DNA of 36,376 nt from Oxalobacteraceae bacterium OM1 (GCA_004570315.1 SPQI01000021.1:1-36376); one strand, 5' to 3'. Shown: positions 8,491 to 17,505, counted from the first letter of the stretch. Notes: generated from the letters alone by a model not told the origin. Made by a program: numbers and translations.

Positions 8491-10377
8491 ATGGATCTCG
8501 TAACACGAGCCGTCGCTATCGTGCCACTTCCGTTGCCGCCGAATTTGTCATTCGAAACTCCGGAAAAGGTTGTTCTGGCGTTTGGTCAATTCAAGAACGT
8601 TGACATTGGCGCGCTATGTTACACGGTACGTTCAATGGAAAGACGAGCCATCCGTACCGGGCGCAAGGTCGAACTGTCTTCCTTCGACTCAGCAAGGGCC
8701 AAGTGCATTCAGAAGATGATCCAGGTGGCAAACGAGTTGTTCCTCCGTGCTGGGAAGCGCCCAGCCACGATCTATACATACTTTCGTCATTTTTTTGCAT
8801 TCATGTGCTGGTGTGACGAAAGTGGGCATGCTGACGTCTTGCTTTCCATAGAAGCAGGGCGAATCGCCTTGCGTGCATACGTTAATAATCTGCGACGTGA
8901 AATTGATCAGCACCTGCTGTCAACCAACACTGCAGCGGCATATCAAGACTCAGTTCGCTGTGTGCTGGGCTGTTATTTCGATGAAGACGATTTTGCCGCC
9001 GACGCTAACCTTGTTGTGCGAGACCAGAATTTGACTGCACCAACGCCTCTGCCGAGTGAGGCAGACATGGCAGCAACTATCGCATGGTGCGAAAGCCTAT
9101 TTTTTGGATTTTCAGACCTTCTTATTGCATTCAGACCGTTTCCCTATGCATTGAAGGTTCCACCGTCCCTCGGATTACCCAAAGATACGCTTTGGATCTT
9201 TCCCACCCAAATGTGGCATGCCCGGATTAACCGCACAAATTTATGGGGAGTTGCGTATGACTACGGCTTAGGGAAGATTCGTACGGTTGATGAAGTTGCT
9301 TCGAGATTTTCCTGCCTCTCTCAGGCTGAATTCGCAGTTAAAAATGCACTTAAAGTGGTCAGTGCTGCAAATGCCAATCCCCATTGTCTGGCGCGCAAGA
9401 GCCGAGGGTCATTAGCGCTACGTGCTTTTCTCATGTTGTTTTTAATAGTGACCGGAGTAAATGGTGCCGTCGCGTCAGAAATTCCTTGGTCTTTGGAGCT
9501 GGAGGAGCAGGTTCGTCACCCCAATTGTGAGCGGCAGGGCTTTCGGTCAATCAAATGGCGTGCCCATGGGCGAACAATGTCATTCGAGATCGGGATGAGA
9601 TATTTGCCTCATCTACGGAAATATATTGAGCTCAGAACCTTCATGCTGAACGGGCGAACGACTGATCTTCTCTTTTTTCGCCTTCCGAATGATCCAAATG
9701 GAGATCCGAAGCCTCTAGACGTGGGTAGAGAGGTGTACACATTTCGCACAGAGATTAAGCGTTTAGATCCAGATTTTTTAGGGCTCATGCCAAGTCAAGC
9801 AAGGGCTGCAAAACAAGCATTCGTGCAGCGTCAAACTGACCCGGTAGTGGCAGCTGCTGTCATGGGGCATTCAGTTGCTACGGCTTTAAAGAATTACAGC
9901 AACGGGTCCGAAGCGGACCATCAAGACGAGATGAATCGCTTCTTTCGTGGCGTTGAGGCAGCTGTGATTGAAGCACGATGCGAACCGATTACGGTTCGGT
10001 CCGTCGGCGGGTGTGTAGAGCCGGATCGTCCAAAGGCCATCATTGCAGATCCCCCTGTGCCTCCGGATTGCCATCATGGTGAGGGCTGTCTCTTTTGTGA
10101 CAAGTTCCGAGTCCATGCCGATGAGATCGATATACGAAAACTTTTGAGCGCTCGATACTGCATTCGCCTGCTCGCGCAACACGAACGAAGCATTGAGGAC
10201 AGTGAGCGGATGTTTGGGGCAATTCTTCGAGCCATTGATGCTTACATTGAGCAGATTAAATCTGTATGCGACGCAATGGTTGAACGCCTTACTCATGAAG
10301 TGGAAATTGATGGTGAGCTGGATTCATTTTGGTCCGCAAAATTTCACACCCTGCTCGCACTTGGGATGGGGGCGTGA
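8491..10377 (+). CDS. Tyrosine recombinase-like protein, GinB-like, with atypical active site
   Basis: Second recombinase of the trio, 628 residues from ATG 8491 (a TTG at 8485 is an alternative). The recombinase fold is recognisable, but the active site is altered. The box I Arg is Asn324 (VTGVNGAVASEI instead of TG-x-R). The box II His is Ser435, although Arg438 is kept (PSQARAAK). His460 and Tyr469 remain in MGHSVATALKNYSNG. A Cys/His cluster (CHHGEGCLFC, about residues 532-541) follows and may bind metal. Its TGA overlaps the ATG of the third recombinase (TGATG). It may act as a structural partner or cleave DNA only with help from the other two. TnpB of Tn554 is a related large recombinase. 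Confidence 0.8.
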   Translation: MDLVTRAVAIVPLPLPPNLSFETPEKVVLAFGQFKNVDIGALCYTVRSMERRAIRTGRKVELSSFDSARAKCIQKMIQVANELFLRAGKRPATIYTYFRHFFAFMCWCDESGHADVLLSIEAGRIALRAYVNNLRREIDQHLLSTNTAAAYQDSVRCVLGCYFDEDDFAADANLVVRDQNLTAPTPLPSEADMAATIAWCESLFFGFSDLLIAFRPFPYALKVPPSLGLPKDTLWIFPTQMWHARINRTNLWGVAYDYGLGKIRTVDEVASRFSCLSQAEFAVKNALKVVSAANANPHCLARKSRGSLALRAFLMLFLIVTGVNGAVASEIPWSLELEEQVRHPNCERQGFRSIKWRAHGRTMSFEIGMRYLPHLRKYIELRTFMLNGRTTDLLFFRLPNDPNGDPKPLDVGREVYTFRTEIKRLDPDFLGLMPSQARAAKQAFVQRQTDPVVAAAVMGHSVATALKNYSNGSEADHQDEMNRFFRGVEAAVIEARCEPITVRSVGGCVEPDRPKAIIADPPVPPDCHHGEGCLFCDKFRVHADEIDIRKLLSARYCIRLLAQHERSIEDSERMFGAILRAIDAYIEQIKSVCDAMVERLTHEVEIDGELDSFWSAKFHTLLALGMGA

Positions 10378-12416
10378 TGCCGAGATTTCAATCAAACCTT
10401 TGCCAAAGAGATGCCACGAATGCTCCAGACGAGTATGACTCGACCCAAGGCCGCATTCCTCCGGATGACTTCGTGGTCACAAGAAACCGCGACGGGAGCG
10501 TGTTATCCCGTTACGCTGACCAACGATGGGATCTAACCCCGTATGTGGCAAATTACGAACGTCATGTACTCAATTTTTCGTTTCGTGGAGCAAGTCTTCC
10601 ACTTGATGAGCGGCGATCCGGGCTAGCCGTCGAAATGAAGTGGATCACCTTTGTACTGATGTATCTGCGACGCGGGCCATCATTAACGCCAGTAACGCTA
10701 ATGGGCTATCTCAAGGTTCTGCGAGTTCTGTGCTCCTATTGCGAGGAACACCAGATTCGCATTCAGGACGCTCTAGCGGATGCTGAGGTGCTGCATTGTG
10801 CAATCCAAAAAGATTGTTGGATTCCCAAGGCCTACGCCCTTATAAATGCGCTGCGCACGCTAGGCGCCGAAGTCGTTGGTTTCGAGGTCGTCGACAAGCG
10901 TGCCGCTGCCAGGTTGGCTGAGCGTGTTCATGTATATCTCGACACGTTGCAACAGCATCTGCCTATACCTACGAGGCTATATTCAGCAATCTTGGCGCAA
11001 ATTTCCAGCGAATTGCACTACTTTGAGTGCCACCTTGACCGAATTTTGGCGCTCGCGGCGGAGTGTTACGCTGATCCGGAAACGGGGCGAACGCACAATG
11101 CGCAAGCAAAGCGTGCCGGGAAGTACAGCAGGTCAATTGATATTTTGCCGACGTTTCCGGAGTTGTTGGCAAAGTACAACCTGACAGAACTTTGGCGCTC
11201 GCGAAAATACGAGATTTCACGCCATGCAGTTGTAAATTTAATCGGCGATATTCAACTTCTTGCGGCGACCCAGCTTCAGGCCTACTCCGGCATGCGGCAC
11301 TGTGAAGTTCGGCACCTACAGTTTTTTTGTCTTGAAGAGGTGCGTCGGGATGGGATTACTCATTTCATCGTAAAAGGACGAGTAACTAAACTGACCAAGG
11401 GAAAGGTAAAGCAAGTAAAGTGGGTCACGAGCGGCAGCGGGCGTCATGCAATTCGCATTGCGCAGCGGGTAGCCAATGTCTTGTATGCCAGTTTAGGGAT
11501 TCATCCAAGTTCAAAATCGGAACGGCGACGAGGAGACTTCCCCTTATTTTTGTCACCAGCCTGTTGTTCCGGGATAAAGCCAGATCGGCTCATCAGGACA
11601 AATATTTCCTTGGCGGACCGATCACTTGTTCGCATGCGATTACAACCCATTGTCGAGCAAGCCGATATTGATGAGTTATTGCGGATTGATCCGCATCGCT
11701 CCTGGGAAGTGGAGCAAAAATGTGAGGTCGGTAAACCTTGGGTATTGACCTCTCATCAGTTGAGGCGCTCGCTAGCGCTATACGCACAGCGGTCTGGGCT
11801 GGTTTCGCTAGCTACATTGAAGCGGCAGCTGCAGCACATTACGATTGAAATGTCTCTTTATTACGCGCGTGGCTCGGCGTTTGCTGCTGACTTTATCGGT
11901 AAGCGACACGCTGAAAAGCACTTCGGCACACAGTGGCAAGAGGCACAACCCATAAGTCAGGCATTGTCGTACCTGCAAAACGTGGTGTGGGCAGATCCCG
12001 CTGATTTATTTGGCGGGCATGCCAGTTGGGTAGTGGCACGGATTCGGCGTGAGGATCGTTCAGTTTTGTTTGACCGTGCTGCTACTGTGCAGCAGTTCAA
12101 CAAAGGTCTCCTAACTTACCGTGAAACACCAATTGGCGGCTGCGTGAATCCGGGACCGTGTGACAAGAATCCGATCGATGTATTGCATATCGACTGTATT
12201 GACAGGAACTGTAAGCACTTGGTTGGGAGCTTCAAGAAGGTCGAAAGTGTTATTGCGATCAAGTCTGTTGAGGTGGATAAATTGCGATGCATCGATCCAA
12301 CAGCGCCGGATTTTCGGCATGAGGCTGCCGAATTGGACAAGCTGGTTGCCGGCTACGAGAAAGCCAAGCGATCGAAAGATGACAGGAGCACTGGCTATGA
12401 GCACCCGAACCGTTGA
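10377..12416 (+). CDS. Tyrosine recombinase, GinC-like, with Cys-rich tail
   Basis: Third recombinase, 679 residues, starting at the ATG overlapping the GinB-like stop. The catalytic set is present: Arg307 in YSGMRHCEVRHL, His460-Arg463 in TSHQLRRSLALY, His487 and nucleophile Tyr496 in QHITIEMSLYYARG. The C-terminal part carries a Cys-rich segment (GGCVNPGPC, then HIDCIDRNCKHL) that looks like a small zinc-binding module, echoing the cluster in the second recombinase. A charged helical tail rich in Lys, Glu and Asp ends the protein. The next gene starts inside its last codons. Together the trio probably forms the island's excision and integration complex. Confidence 0.85.
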   Translation: MPRFQSNLCQRDATNAPDEYDSTQGRIPPDDFVVTRNRDGSVLSRYADQRWDLTPYVANYERHVLNFSFRGASLPLDERRSGLAVEMKWITFVLMYLRRGPSLTPVTLMGYLKVLRVLCSYCEEHQIRIQDALADAEVLHCAIQKDCWIPKAYALINALRTLGAEVVGFEVVDKRAAARLAERVHVYLDTLQQHLPIPTRLYSAILAQISSELHYFECHLDRILALAAECYADPETGRTHNAQAKRAGKYSRSIDILPTFPELLAKYNLTELWRSRKYEISRHAVVNLIGDIQLLAATQLQAYSGMRHCEVRHLQFFCLEEVRRDGITHFIVKGRVTKLTKGKVKQVKWVTSGSGRHAIRIAQRVANVLYASLGIHPSSKSERRRGDFPLFLSPACCSGIKPDRLIRTNISLADRSLVRMRLQPIVEQADIDELLRIDPHRSWEVEQKCEVGKPWVLTSHQLRRSLALYAQRSGLVSLATLKRQLQHITIEMSLYYARGSAFAADFIGKRHAEKHFGTQWQEAQPISQALSYLQNVVWADPADLFGGHASWVVARIRREDRSVLFDRAATVQQFNKGLLTYRETPIGGCVNPGPCDKNPIDVLHIDCIDRNCKHLVGSFKKVESVIAIKSVEVDKLRCIDPTAPDFRHEAAELDKLVAGYEKAKRSKDDRSTGYEHPNR

Positions 12417-12798
12417 GCGCTATTTCGCAGCACTTGACCGGCTTAAAAAGGGACGGCCGCTTATTGTGCCAACGGGCACGAAGATTACTAATGATGCAGT
12501 CTCGCTTGAAGCTGGATTAAAGCGAGGCTGTATCAAGAAGTCACGGCCGCAGTTTGCTGAACTGGTTGCTGCAATTGCCACTGCAGCGATGGAGCAAGCC
12601 AAACCCGAACGTGAACATGCTGAGCGACTAAGTCGTGTTCGTTACACTGCTGAAGAACTTCAGAAGCAGCTTGATGCCGCTTTGGCTAGGGAGTTTTCCT
12701 TGCTCGTGGAGCTATTTGAGGCACGCAAACAACTTGCAGCCCTCTCAGGGGACAGGGTGCTGCCTATTCGGCGAAATGGCCCTGCTGCGTCACAGTAG
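12397..12798 (+). CDS. Small coiled-coil protein, GinD-like accessory factor
   Basis: A 133-residue protein. The start is set at the ATG at 12397, because an AGGAG sits nine bases before it; ATG 12379 is an in-frame alternative. It overlaps the end of the third recombinase gene by 20 bases, so it belongs to the same operon. It opens MSTRTVERYFAALDRLKKG, followed by a basic region and a long heptad-rich helix (AEELQKQLDAALAREFSLLVEL). In position and size it matches the fourth gene of GInt operons, which is needed for recombination there, and TnpC of Tn554-like elements. A role as DNA-binding directionality or architectural factor is inference. Confidence 0.75.
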   Translation: MSTRTVERYFAALDRLKKGRPLIVPTGTKITNDAVSLEAGLKRGCIKKSRPQFAELVAAIATAAMEQAKPEREHAERLSRVRYTAEELQKQLDAALAREFSLLVELFEARKQLAALSGDRVLPIRRNGPAASQ

Positions 12799-12914
12799 CT
12801 CAGGTCGCATTTATCTGCTTGAGTGTGCGCCGGCGGTGAAAGTAGCTGCGCTAAGGCCACTGAACGTAGTTCAAGCCCCATATGAGCGCCTGCCGCGGCA
12901 AGCGAAATGCCACG

Positions 12915-13652
12915 CTACGCTGCGGTACGAGTTTCAGACGTACGGCGATCCGGCATTTCGTCATAGGTCCGACCGTCTAGCAGGCGGCCTGTCATGTCTT
13001 TGCGGACACCGCCCCACTGCTTAAAGAAGAAGGAAACGTTATAACGCTCGCACTGACGTTGGATTGCCCGAACCCATTTTTCTTTCATCTCTCGAGCGCC
13101 TGGACCCGATTCACCGCCCACAATCACCCAATCAATATCTAAGAGAGGAAGGTCGTTTAGTGGTCCGATCAGCGGTTCGCACGACAAGAATTTTACCTTT
13201 GCTGGTGTCGCCGCAAGGTCGTGCACCCGTTGAAGTACTCGACTGTCCTCAACACTGACTCCCATCCAAATGTTTTCAGTCCATGGCAACAAGTGGGCGA
13301 TTTCAGCTAATCGCTCTGACCGTTTCGTCAAGACTTGGAAAGTGTGCTGCCGGCATGCAGCCATCGTATCGAATACCCGCCGAATAAAGTCAGTTGGGAC
13401 CGCTTCCTGAAACAGGTCACTCATTGAATTGACGAAGACCGTGCGTGGCTTCTTCCAAGTCCGGGGCAGATCGATCAGGTCATGGTGAAGCGTCGGCGTG
13501 AATCCGTTGGCGTAGCGTGCTGCGCCCATTGCCACTAAGCGCTTGGCCATTTTCTCGGCGTAGCAGTGCTTGCAGCCTTGGCTGACTTTAATGCAACCCG
13601 TGACAGGATTCCACGTCATCTCGGTCCATTCAATTCCCGTTTTGGCGGCCAT
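12915..13652 (-). CDS. DUF5131 (phage Gp37/Gp68 family) three-Cys protein
   Basis: A 245-residue protein of the phage Gp37/Gp68 family, recognisable from [20 protein letters not shown], the Cys20-x6-Cys27-x2-Cys30 cluster ([20 protein letters not shown]) and the motifs [26 protein letters not shown] and [12 protein letters not shown]. The cysteines could ligate a metal or Fe-S centre and the fold may be TIM-barrel-like; no reaction is known to me. It follows the tcmP-like gene by 74 bases on the same strand, and these two families are regularly found together ('three-Cys-motif partner'). It converges on the gin operon. It is probably part of an uncharacterised two-gene accessory system. Confidence 0.85.
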   Translation of the reverse strand: MAAKTGIEWTEMTWNPVTGCIKVSQGCKHCYAEKMAKRLVAMGAARYANGFTPTLHHDLIDLPRTWKKPRTVFVNSMSDLFQEAVPTDFIRRVFDTMAACRQHTFQVLTKRSERLAEIAHLLPWTENIWMGVSVEDSRVLQRVHDLAATPAKVKFLSCEPLIGPLNDLPLLDIDWVIVGGESGPGAREMKEKWVRAIQRQCERYNVSFFFKQWGGVRKDMTGRLLDGRTYDEMPDRRTSETRTAA

Positions 13653-13726
13653 GGAGCTATCCGGATATGTGTTTACATACAGGCATTATAGGCGTTGCCG
13701 CGTATGCCCACAAAGCTGCACTGCAG

Positions 13727-14536
13727 TTAAAAACCAAAGTCTTTTTGGCCCTGCGGCTTGGCGACGTCATTCCAGAGCTTTCCTGGAAGATCGTTGCGAT
13801 AGAGAAGAACGAGCCGGTACAGCGGGCCATTATTCGAATTCGTAAACAGCGGTGCACGGATGTGGACCCGGAAGCCAAGGCTTTGCGCCAAGCTAATCCA
13901 ATAATCTAGGTACGCGTTCCGAGCGCCCTCTTTATTCGTATCGTGAACTTGGACATGATTACGCCAATTTGGCGCGAAGCGCTCTAGCAATCCACCGGTC
14001 TTGGTGTACTCGCCATCGATATTGCGCTGCAGGTCCATAACGCTAAAGTGCAGAACGATATCAACGTGCTTAAGGCGTGCAAGCTTTTGAAGTATCGAGA
14101 AGTCGAGTACCCCCATGCTAAACGGATCGAGCAAGACCAAATGCAGGCCGCGTTGCCGCAAGAAAGGAAGTACTTGGTCGACTGTGACTGCTGCCTCTCC
14201 AAGAAACGGGCGTACTGGGGCTCCCAAGCTTCGCAAGCGCGATTCACATGCGCTGACACTATCTGAGTCTAGGTCGGCAATAAAGACATCAGTAAAGGCC
14301 CCGCCGTGGCGACTGGATTCTTTCCAAGCAACAATGGGACTCCCATCCTTAATTTCGTTGTTTCCCCGCACCAAAATTTTGCCTGGACCACAAAATAGGT
14401 CGACATACGTCCGTTGTGACCAACGTGTGCGTGCTGCCCAAGACGCGTGGACGAATCGCCGAATTAGCGCGTGCTTGTCTTCTGACCAGGCGCCAACTTC
14501 CATCACTGACAAGCCATCATCTGGATCTATTGCCAC
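13727..14536 (-). CDS. tcmP: Three-Cys-motif partner protein TcmP
   Basis: A 269-residue protein of the TcmP family. The GTG at 14536 is chosen because an AGGAG stands six bases upstream, and a nearby ATG is in another frame that closes quickly. The N-terminus has SEDKHALIRRFVHA and the motif YVDLFCGPGK (44-53), which resembles the SAM-binding motif I of Rossmann methyltransferases. A later LVLLDPFSMG resembles motif IV. So it is methyltransferase-like, but activity is unproven. It is transcribed ahead of the DUF5131 gene and divergently from the DUF262/HEPN pair across a 459-base gap. A defence or nucleic-acid-modification role is inference from co-occurrence on mobile DNA. Confidence 0.85.
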   Translation of the reverse strand: MAIDPDDGLSVMEVGAWSEDKHALIRRFVHASWAARTRWSQRTYVDLFCGPGKILVRGNNEIKDGSPIVAWKESSRHGGAFTDVFIADLDSDSVSACESRLRSLGAPVRPFLGEAAVTVDQVLPFLRQRGLHLVLLDPFSMGVLDFSILQKLARLKHVDIVLHFSVMDLQRNIDGEYTKTGGLLERFAPNWRNHVQVHDTNKEGARNAYLDYWISLAQSLGFRVHIRAPLFTNSNNGPLYRLVLLYRNDLPGKLWNDVAKPQGQKDFGF

Positions 14537-14995
14537 ACATTGCTCCTTTTAGTTGTTTTGAGTGCATAGAAGCTACATGAACGTGGTCCTTTGGGCATCC
14601 CACTTCTATGGGAGTGCGGAGGAGGGCAGCCTAGAAATATTGTATGAACGGGCGAGTCGAGGATCGAATGGCGGGAAACGGTCAACACACGGAATGCGCA
14701 AAGTTCGAATGAAGGGTTCAAATCGACCTGTTCCGGCCATTTATCTCGCGGCTGGAGCAATCACGGCTATCAAAGTCCACCTGACATTGCGAGCATCCCC
14801 GAAATCGTATCCGATGGCCAATGCTACTCAGCTGCCATCTTTCAAAGCGTAGCGGGCGAGCGGTAGGTTCAACTGTGACGGAACGGCAGTACGTGGGCCG
14901 ATACGTTCGTGAATCAATAGCGATTGGGACTATCCTTCAGAGTTTGCGATTGTGCTAATGTCGCGGCAAAACTTACTTTAACGGACTTGAAGCAA
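14537..14995. other. Intergenic region between divergent TcmP and DUF262 transcription units
   Basis: 459 bases between the GTG of tcmP and the ATG of the DUF262 gene. Short open frames here have no family features and no convincing ribosome sites. The region must hold both divergent promoters; I could not identify a convincing -35/-10 pair on either strand, nor a hairpin. Confidence 0.6.
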
Positions 14996-16111
14996 ATGCT
15001 TGCTAACGAAATCGAAAATGCACAACGCCTTGTACGGACAGACGCATATCAGATGTCAGTCGGCGAGATCGTCACCATGTATGACAGCCGGGAGATCATT
15101 ATCGACCCGGAATTTCAGCGACTTTTCCGATGGGACATCGGTCAGAAGTCAAAGTTGATTGAGTCGTTGCTGCTCGGTATACCGTTGCCGCCGATTTTCG
15201 TCTTTGAAAAGGCAGATGGGGCATGGGAACTAATAGATGGCCTGCAACGGATCTCGACCATTCTGGAGTTTATGGGCATGCTTCGTGGCCCAGACGGGAA
15301 CGCACTTCCGCCGTCGGTCCTTGAGGCGACTAAATATCTTCCATCACTTCACAACGCAGTGTGGGAGTCATCAGAGCTCATCGAAGGCGTTCCCACGACA
15401 GATCAGAGACCTATCGAAAGGAAGCAACAGCTCGCTATCCGTCGGGGGAGACTCGGTGTCGAAATTCTGAAGCGCCCAAGCGATGACAACACGAAATTTG
15501 ATCTTTTTCAGCGGCTCAACGCTGGAGGGTCCCAAGCGAACGCCCAAGAACTTCGAAACTGCATCATGCTGATGATCAACCGCAACTACTTTCACGCGGT
15601 GAAGGCTGCCGCTGAGCAGCCCTCCTTCAAGGGTGTGATATCGATCACCGATGAGCAAGCCGAAAAGCAACGGCACATGGAAATGGCAGTTCGCTTTCTA
15701 GTCCATGCAAAGGTGCCGTACGACGGTAGCCTGGATGTCGAAGAGTACATTGACGATGGCATCGTGAACTTGGCGCGGGCTGGTGACCACTCTGGCGCAA
15801 CCGACCTGATCAGCCGGACCTTTGAGCTGCTTAACGCGGTCGCGGGAAGCAATTCCCTTCGGCGCTTCCACAATGGCGCTCATACGGGAAAGATCGGTCT
15901 CGTCGGCCTAGAGGGCATCGCCGTAGGCGTGGCAAAAAATCTCGACGCAATCCTCGCCCTCGGTCCGCACAGGTCCAAAGAGTTCGTAAAGGCAAAGATG
16001 GAGACGTTTTGGGTGCAGCCTGAAAGCGCAAACTTCACCTCCCCTGGACTACGAGGCACGATCCGCATTCAGCGTACTGTGCCATTCGGTGAAGCGTGGT
16101 TCCGTCCATGA
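14996..16111 (+). CDS. DUF262 domain protein (ParB-like NTPase/nuclease fold)
   Basis: A 371-residue protein. The ATG at 14996 is chosen because the 24 codons upstream do not look like the family. DUF262 hallmarks: the opening MSVGEIVTMYDSREIIIDPEFQRLFRW split around Pro-x-Phe-Gln-Arg, IESLLLGIPLPPIFVFE, and DGLQRISTI (Asp81-Gly-Leu-Gln-Arg85), the ParB/sulfiredoxin-type motif seen in GmrS-D and SspE-like anti-phage proteins. Next come LFQRLNAGGSQANAQELRNC and a helical C-terminal half. I see no HNH (DUF1524) nuclease domain. Its last base pairs overlap the next gene (ATGA), which encodes a HEPN ribonuclease. It may act as the NTP-hydrolysing or sensing half of a two-protein system. Confidence 0.85.
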   Translation: MLANEIENAQRLVRTDAYQMSVGEIVTMYDSREIIIDPEFQRLFRWDIGQKSKLIESLLLGIPLPPIFVFEKADGAWELIDGLQRISTILEFMGMLRGPDGNALPPSVLEATKYLPSLHNAVWESSELIEGVPTTDQRPIERKQQLAIRRGRLGVEILKRPSDDNTKFDLFQRLNAGGSQANAQELRNCIMLMINRNYFHAVKAAAEQPSFKGVISITDEQAEKQRHMEMAVRFLVHAKVPYDGSLDVEEYIDDGIVNLARAGDHSGATDLISRTFELLNAVAGSNSLRRFHNGAHTGKIGLVGLEGIAVGVAKNLDAILALGPHRSKEFVKAKMETFWVQPESANFTSPGLRGTIRIQRTVPFGEAWFRP

Positions 16112-16755
16112 GCAAACCCTACTCGGAGGCTAACTTCTCCGCGCAGATTATCGAGGACCGCAACTGGCGTATCAAAGAGATATCCGATCTCAAGTTGGCG
16201 ATCAGGCGCGGCGATGAAAGCTTGCAAAGAGTACTTCTGCGGGCGTTGGTTGCTATTTGCTACGCACACTGGGAGGGCTACGTCAGATTTTCGGCAAAGA
16301 AGTATCTAGAGCACGTAGCACTAAGACGTTTCCAGTACGCGGCACTTGACAGGCAATTCTTCCGGAACTATTTTCTGCCGCGGCTAGCAGCACTCTCCAC
16401 GTCAAAAACTAGCATCATGGAGCGCTGCGCCCTCGTCGACGAGATCTTAAACGCTTCCGAGCGTCGGTTTACCAAGGTAAACGACGACCTAATTAACACA
16501 AAGGCCAACCTCAACTTCGACGTTTTCAGCGATATCTGCCTTGTTTGCGGCGTGTCGGCGGAACAGTTTGCCGACAAATCCTCTTTTATCGATATTTTCT
16601 TACTCAAGCGCCGGAACGCCATTGCACACGGCGAAGATACCATGGTGGCACTCGATGATCTGGATACGATAGCTCAGGACACCATCGGACTAATGCGCTC
16701 GTTCGGCGACGCGCTGGAAAACCACGTTGTGCTGCAAACTTACAAGGCAGTTTAA
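16108..16755 (+). CDS. HEPN-domain ribonuclease (MAE_28990/MAE_18760-like)
   Basis: A 215-residue, largely helical protein. The ATG at 16108 overlaps the upstream stop as ATGA, so it is translationally coupled to DUF262. The HEPN signature R-x4-6-H is RRNAIAHGE (Arg169, Asn170, His174), the metal-independent RNase site. The N-terminal helix with CYAHWEGYVRFSAKKYLEH is characteristic of the MAE_28990 group. HEPN RNases act in toxin-antitoxin and abortive-infection systems. With DUF262 beside it, a sensor/toxin pair is a fair inference. No antitoxin-like DNA-binding protein is visible in the operon. Confidence 0.82.
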   Translation: MSKPYSEANFSAQIIEDRNWRIKEISDLKLAIRRGDESLQRVLLRALVAICYAHWEGYVRFSAKKYLEHVALRRFQYAALDRQFFRNYFLPRLAALSTSKTSIMERCALVDEILNASERRFTKVNDDLINTKANLNFDVFSDICLVCGVSAEQFADKSSFIDIFLLKRRNAIAHGEDTMVALDDLDTIAQDTIGLMRSFGDALENHVVLQTYKAV

Positions 16756-17149
16756 AACCGATGTTTGCTCCCCTCGAAAAGGCCTCCAGATAACTGTTTT
16801 CCTCGCATCGGCGGCCGCGAAAACCCAACTGTTTCAATAATATCAAATCAGTTGATCGCTTGAACGATGAGGCGCCAAGCATCATCGGCTTCCAAATGTC
16901 CTGTAGCTCACGGGGCCTGATGTTGGAAAGGCTCTCTATAAGAGCGCGGGAACGACCGAATATGGCCGCGGCCAGACGAATGCCCGTCTGAATCCGATGG
17001 CCGTTTTGCGCCGCTTGTCTGCCGTCCGACATGGTGGCGCGGACTTCCGGGGCCGACCCAAACCGGAAGTACGATGGGAGCATCCTAAAATCCGGAATGC
17101 GTAAAGCTGCCTGTCATTGCAGTTCTATGTTGGTGAAGGCATGCACTGA
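16756..17149. other. Non-coding or unrecognised stretch after the DUF262/HEPN pair
   Basis: 394 bases with no gene I can support. A minus-strand frame (16604-17083, 159 codons) has a protein-like composition in part. However, it overlaps the HEPN gene antisense, matches no family I know and has a poor start, so it is not called. There is no recognisable attC upstream boundary here, so where the cassette region begins is uncertain. Confidence 0.5.
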
Positions 17150-17368
17150 CACATCAAGAGCTGTGCCCAGGATGAAGACATACCTATCTGCTTTCTTAGA
17201 CCAAACGTTCCGGACATTGCATCGTTCGCTTGTGCGAATACCGAGGAGCAGGATGCGGACGTTCTCGCAGAGGGATACGTCATTGAAACAGACAAAGGTC
17301 TGGACGGCGCACGGCGTGAACTTGAGAACATGGCCGCCATCCCAGTCTTGAACTACCGCCTTCCGTGA
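17150..17368 (+). pseudogene. Start-less reading frame, possible 3' remnant of a cassette gene
   Basis: After a TGA at 17147-17149 one plus-strand frame stays open for 72 codons to a TGA at 17366-17368. The residues look like real protein (for example RPNVPDIASFACANTEEQD and DKGLDGARRELENMAAIPVL), but no ATG, GTG or TTG occurs near its beginning; the only ATG is 11 codons from the end. It ends 57 bases before the first attC-like site, where the end of a cassette gene is expected. The 5' part seems to have been lost or frameshifted. I do not recognise the family. Confidence 0.35.
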
Positions 17369-17425
17369 CGGTATTCGGGGTGCCGCCAGGCACTCGCTAC
17401 AGAAGCAATTCGGCGCCAAACCGAG

Positions 17426-17505
17426 GTCCAACTTGGCGATCGTCACGACCCACACGTGGCGGCTTCGCCGCAAATGGTGGCGGTCTGGTCACCATTACGT
17501 TGGGC
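17426..17505 (+). repeat. Putative attC site (integron cassette recombination site), upstream copy
   Basis: The ends fit the attC consensus: GTCCAAC (RYYYAAC, 17426-17432) and GTTGGGC (GTTRRRY, 17499-17505), 80 bases overall. The interior has a GACC/GGTC pairing and a perfect five-base stem GCGGC-TTC-GCCGC. The GTTGGGC would be the left boundary of the cassette holding the gene at 17551. Pairing next to the core boxes is weaker than in the downstream copy, so this one is less certain. Confidence 0.55.

Noticed and set aside
7055-12416. Integron integrase or RIT (recombinase-in-trio) element
   Set aside because: The three proteins are much larger than RIT recombinases, a fourth small gene follows, and none shows the order or size expected of IntI. 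The GInt-type operon fits better.
16604-17083. 159-codon minus-strand frame as a gene
   Set aside because: It overlaps the HEPN gene antisense, has no ribosome site, and no family is recognised.
17114-17473. 119-codon minus-strand frame as a gene
   Set aside because: It overlaps the first attC-like site and the protein-like plus-strand frame at 17150-17368, and shows no family features.
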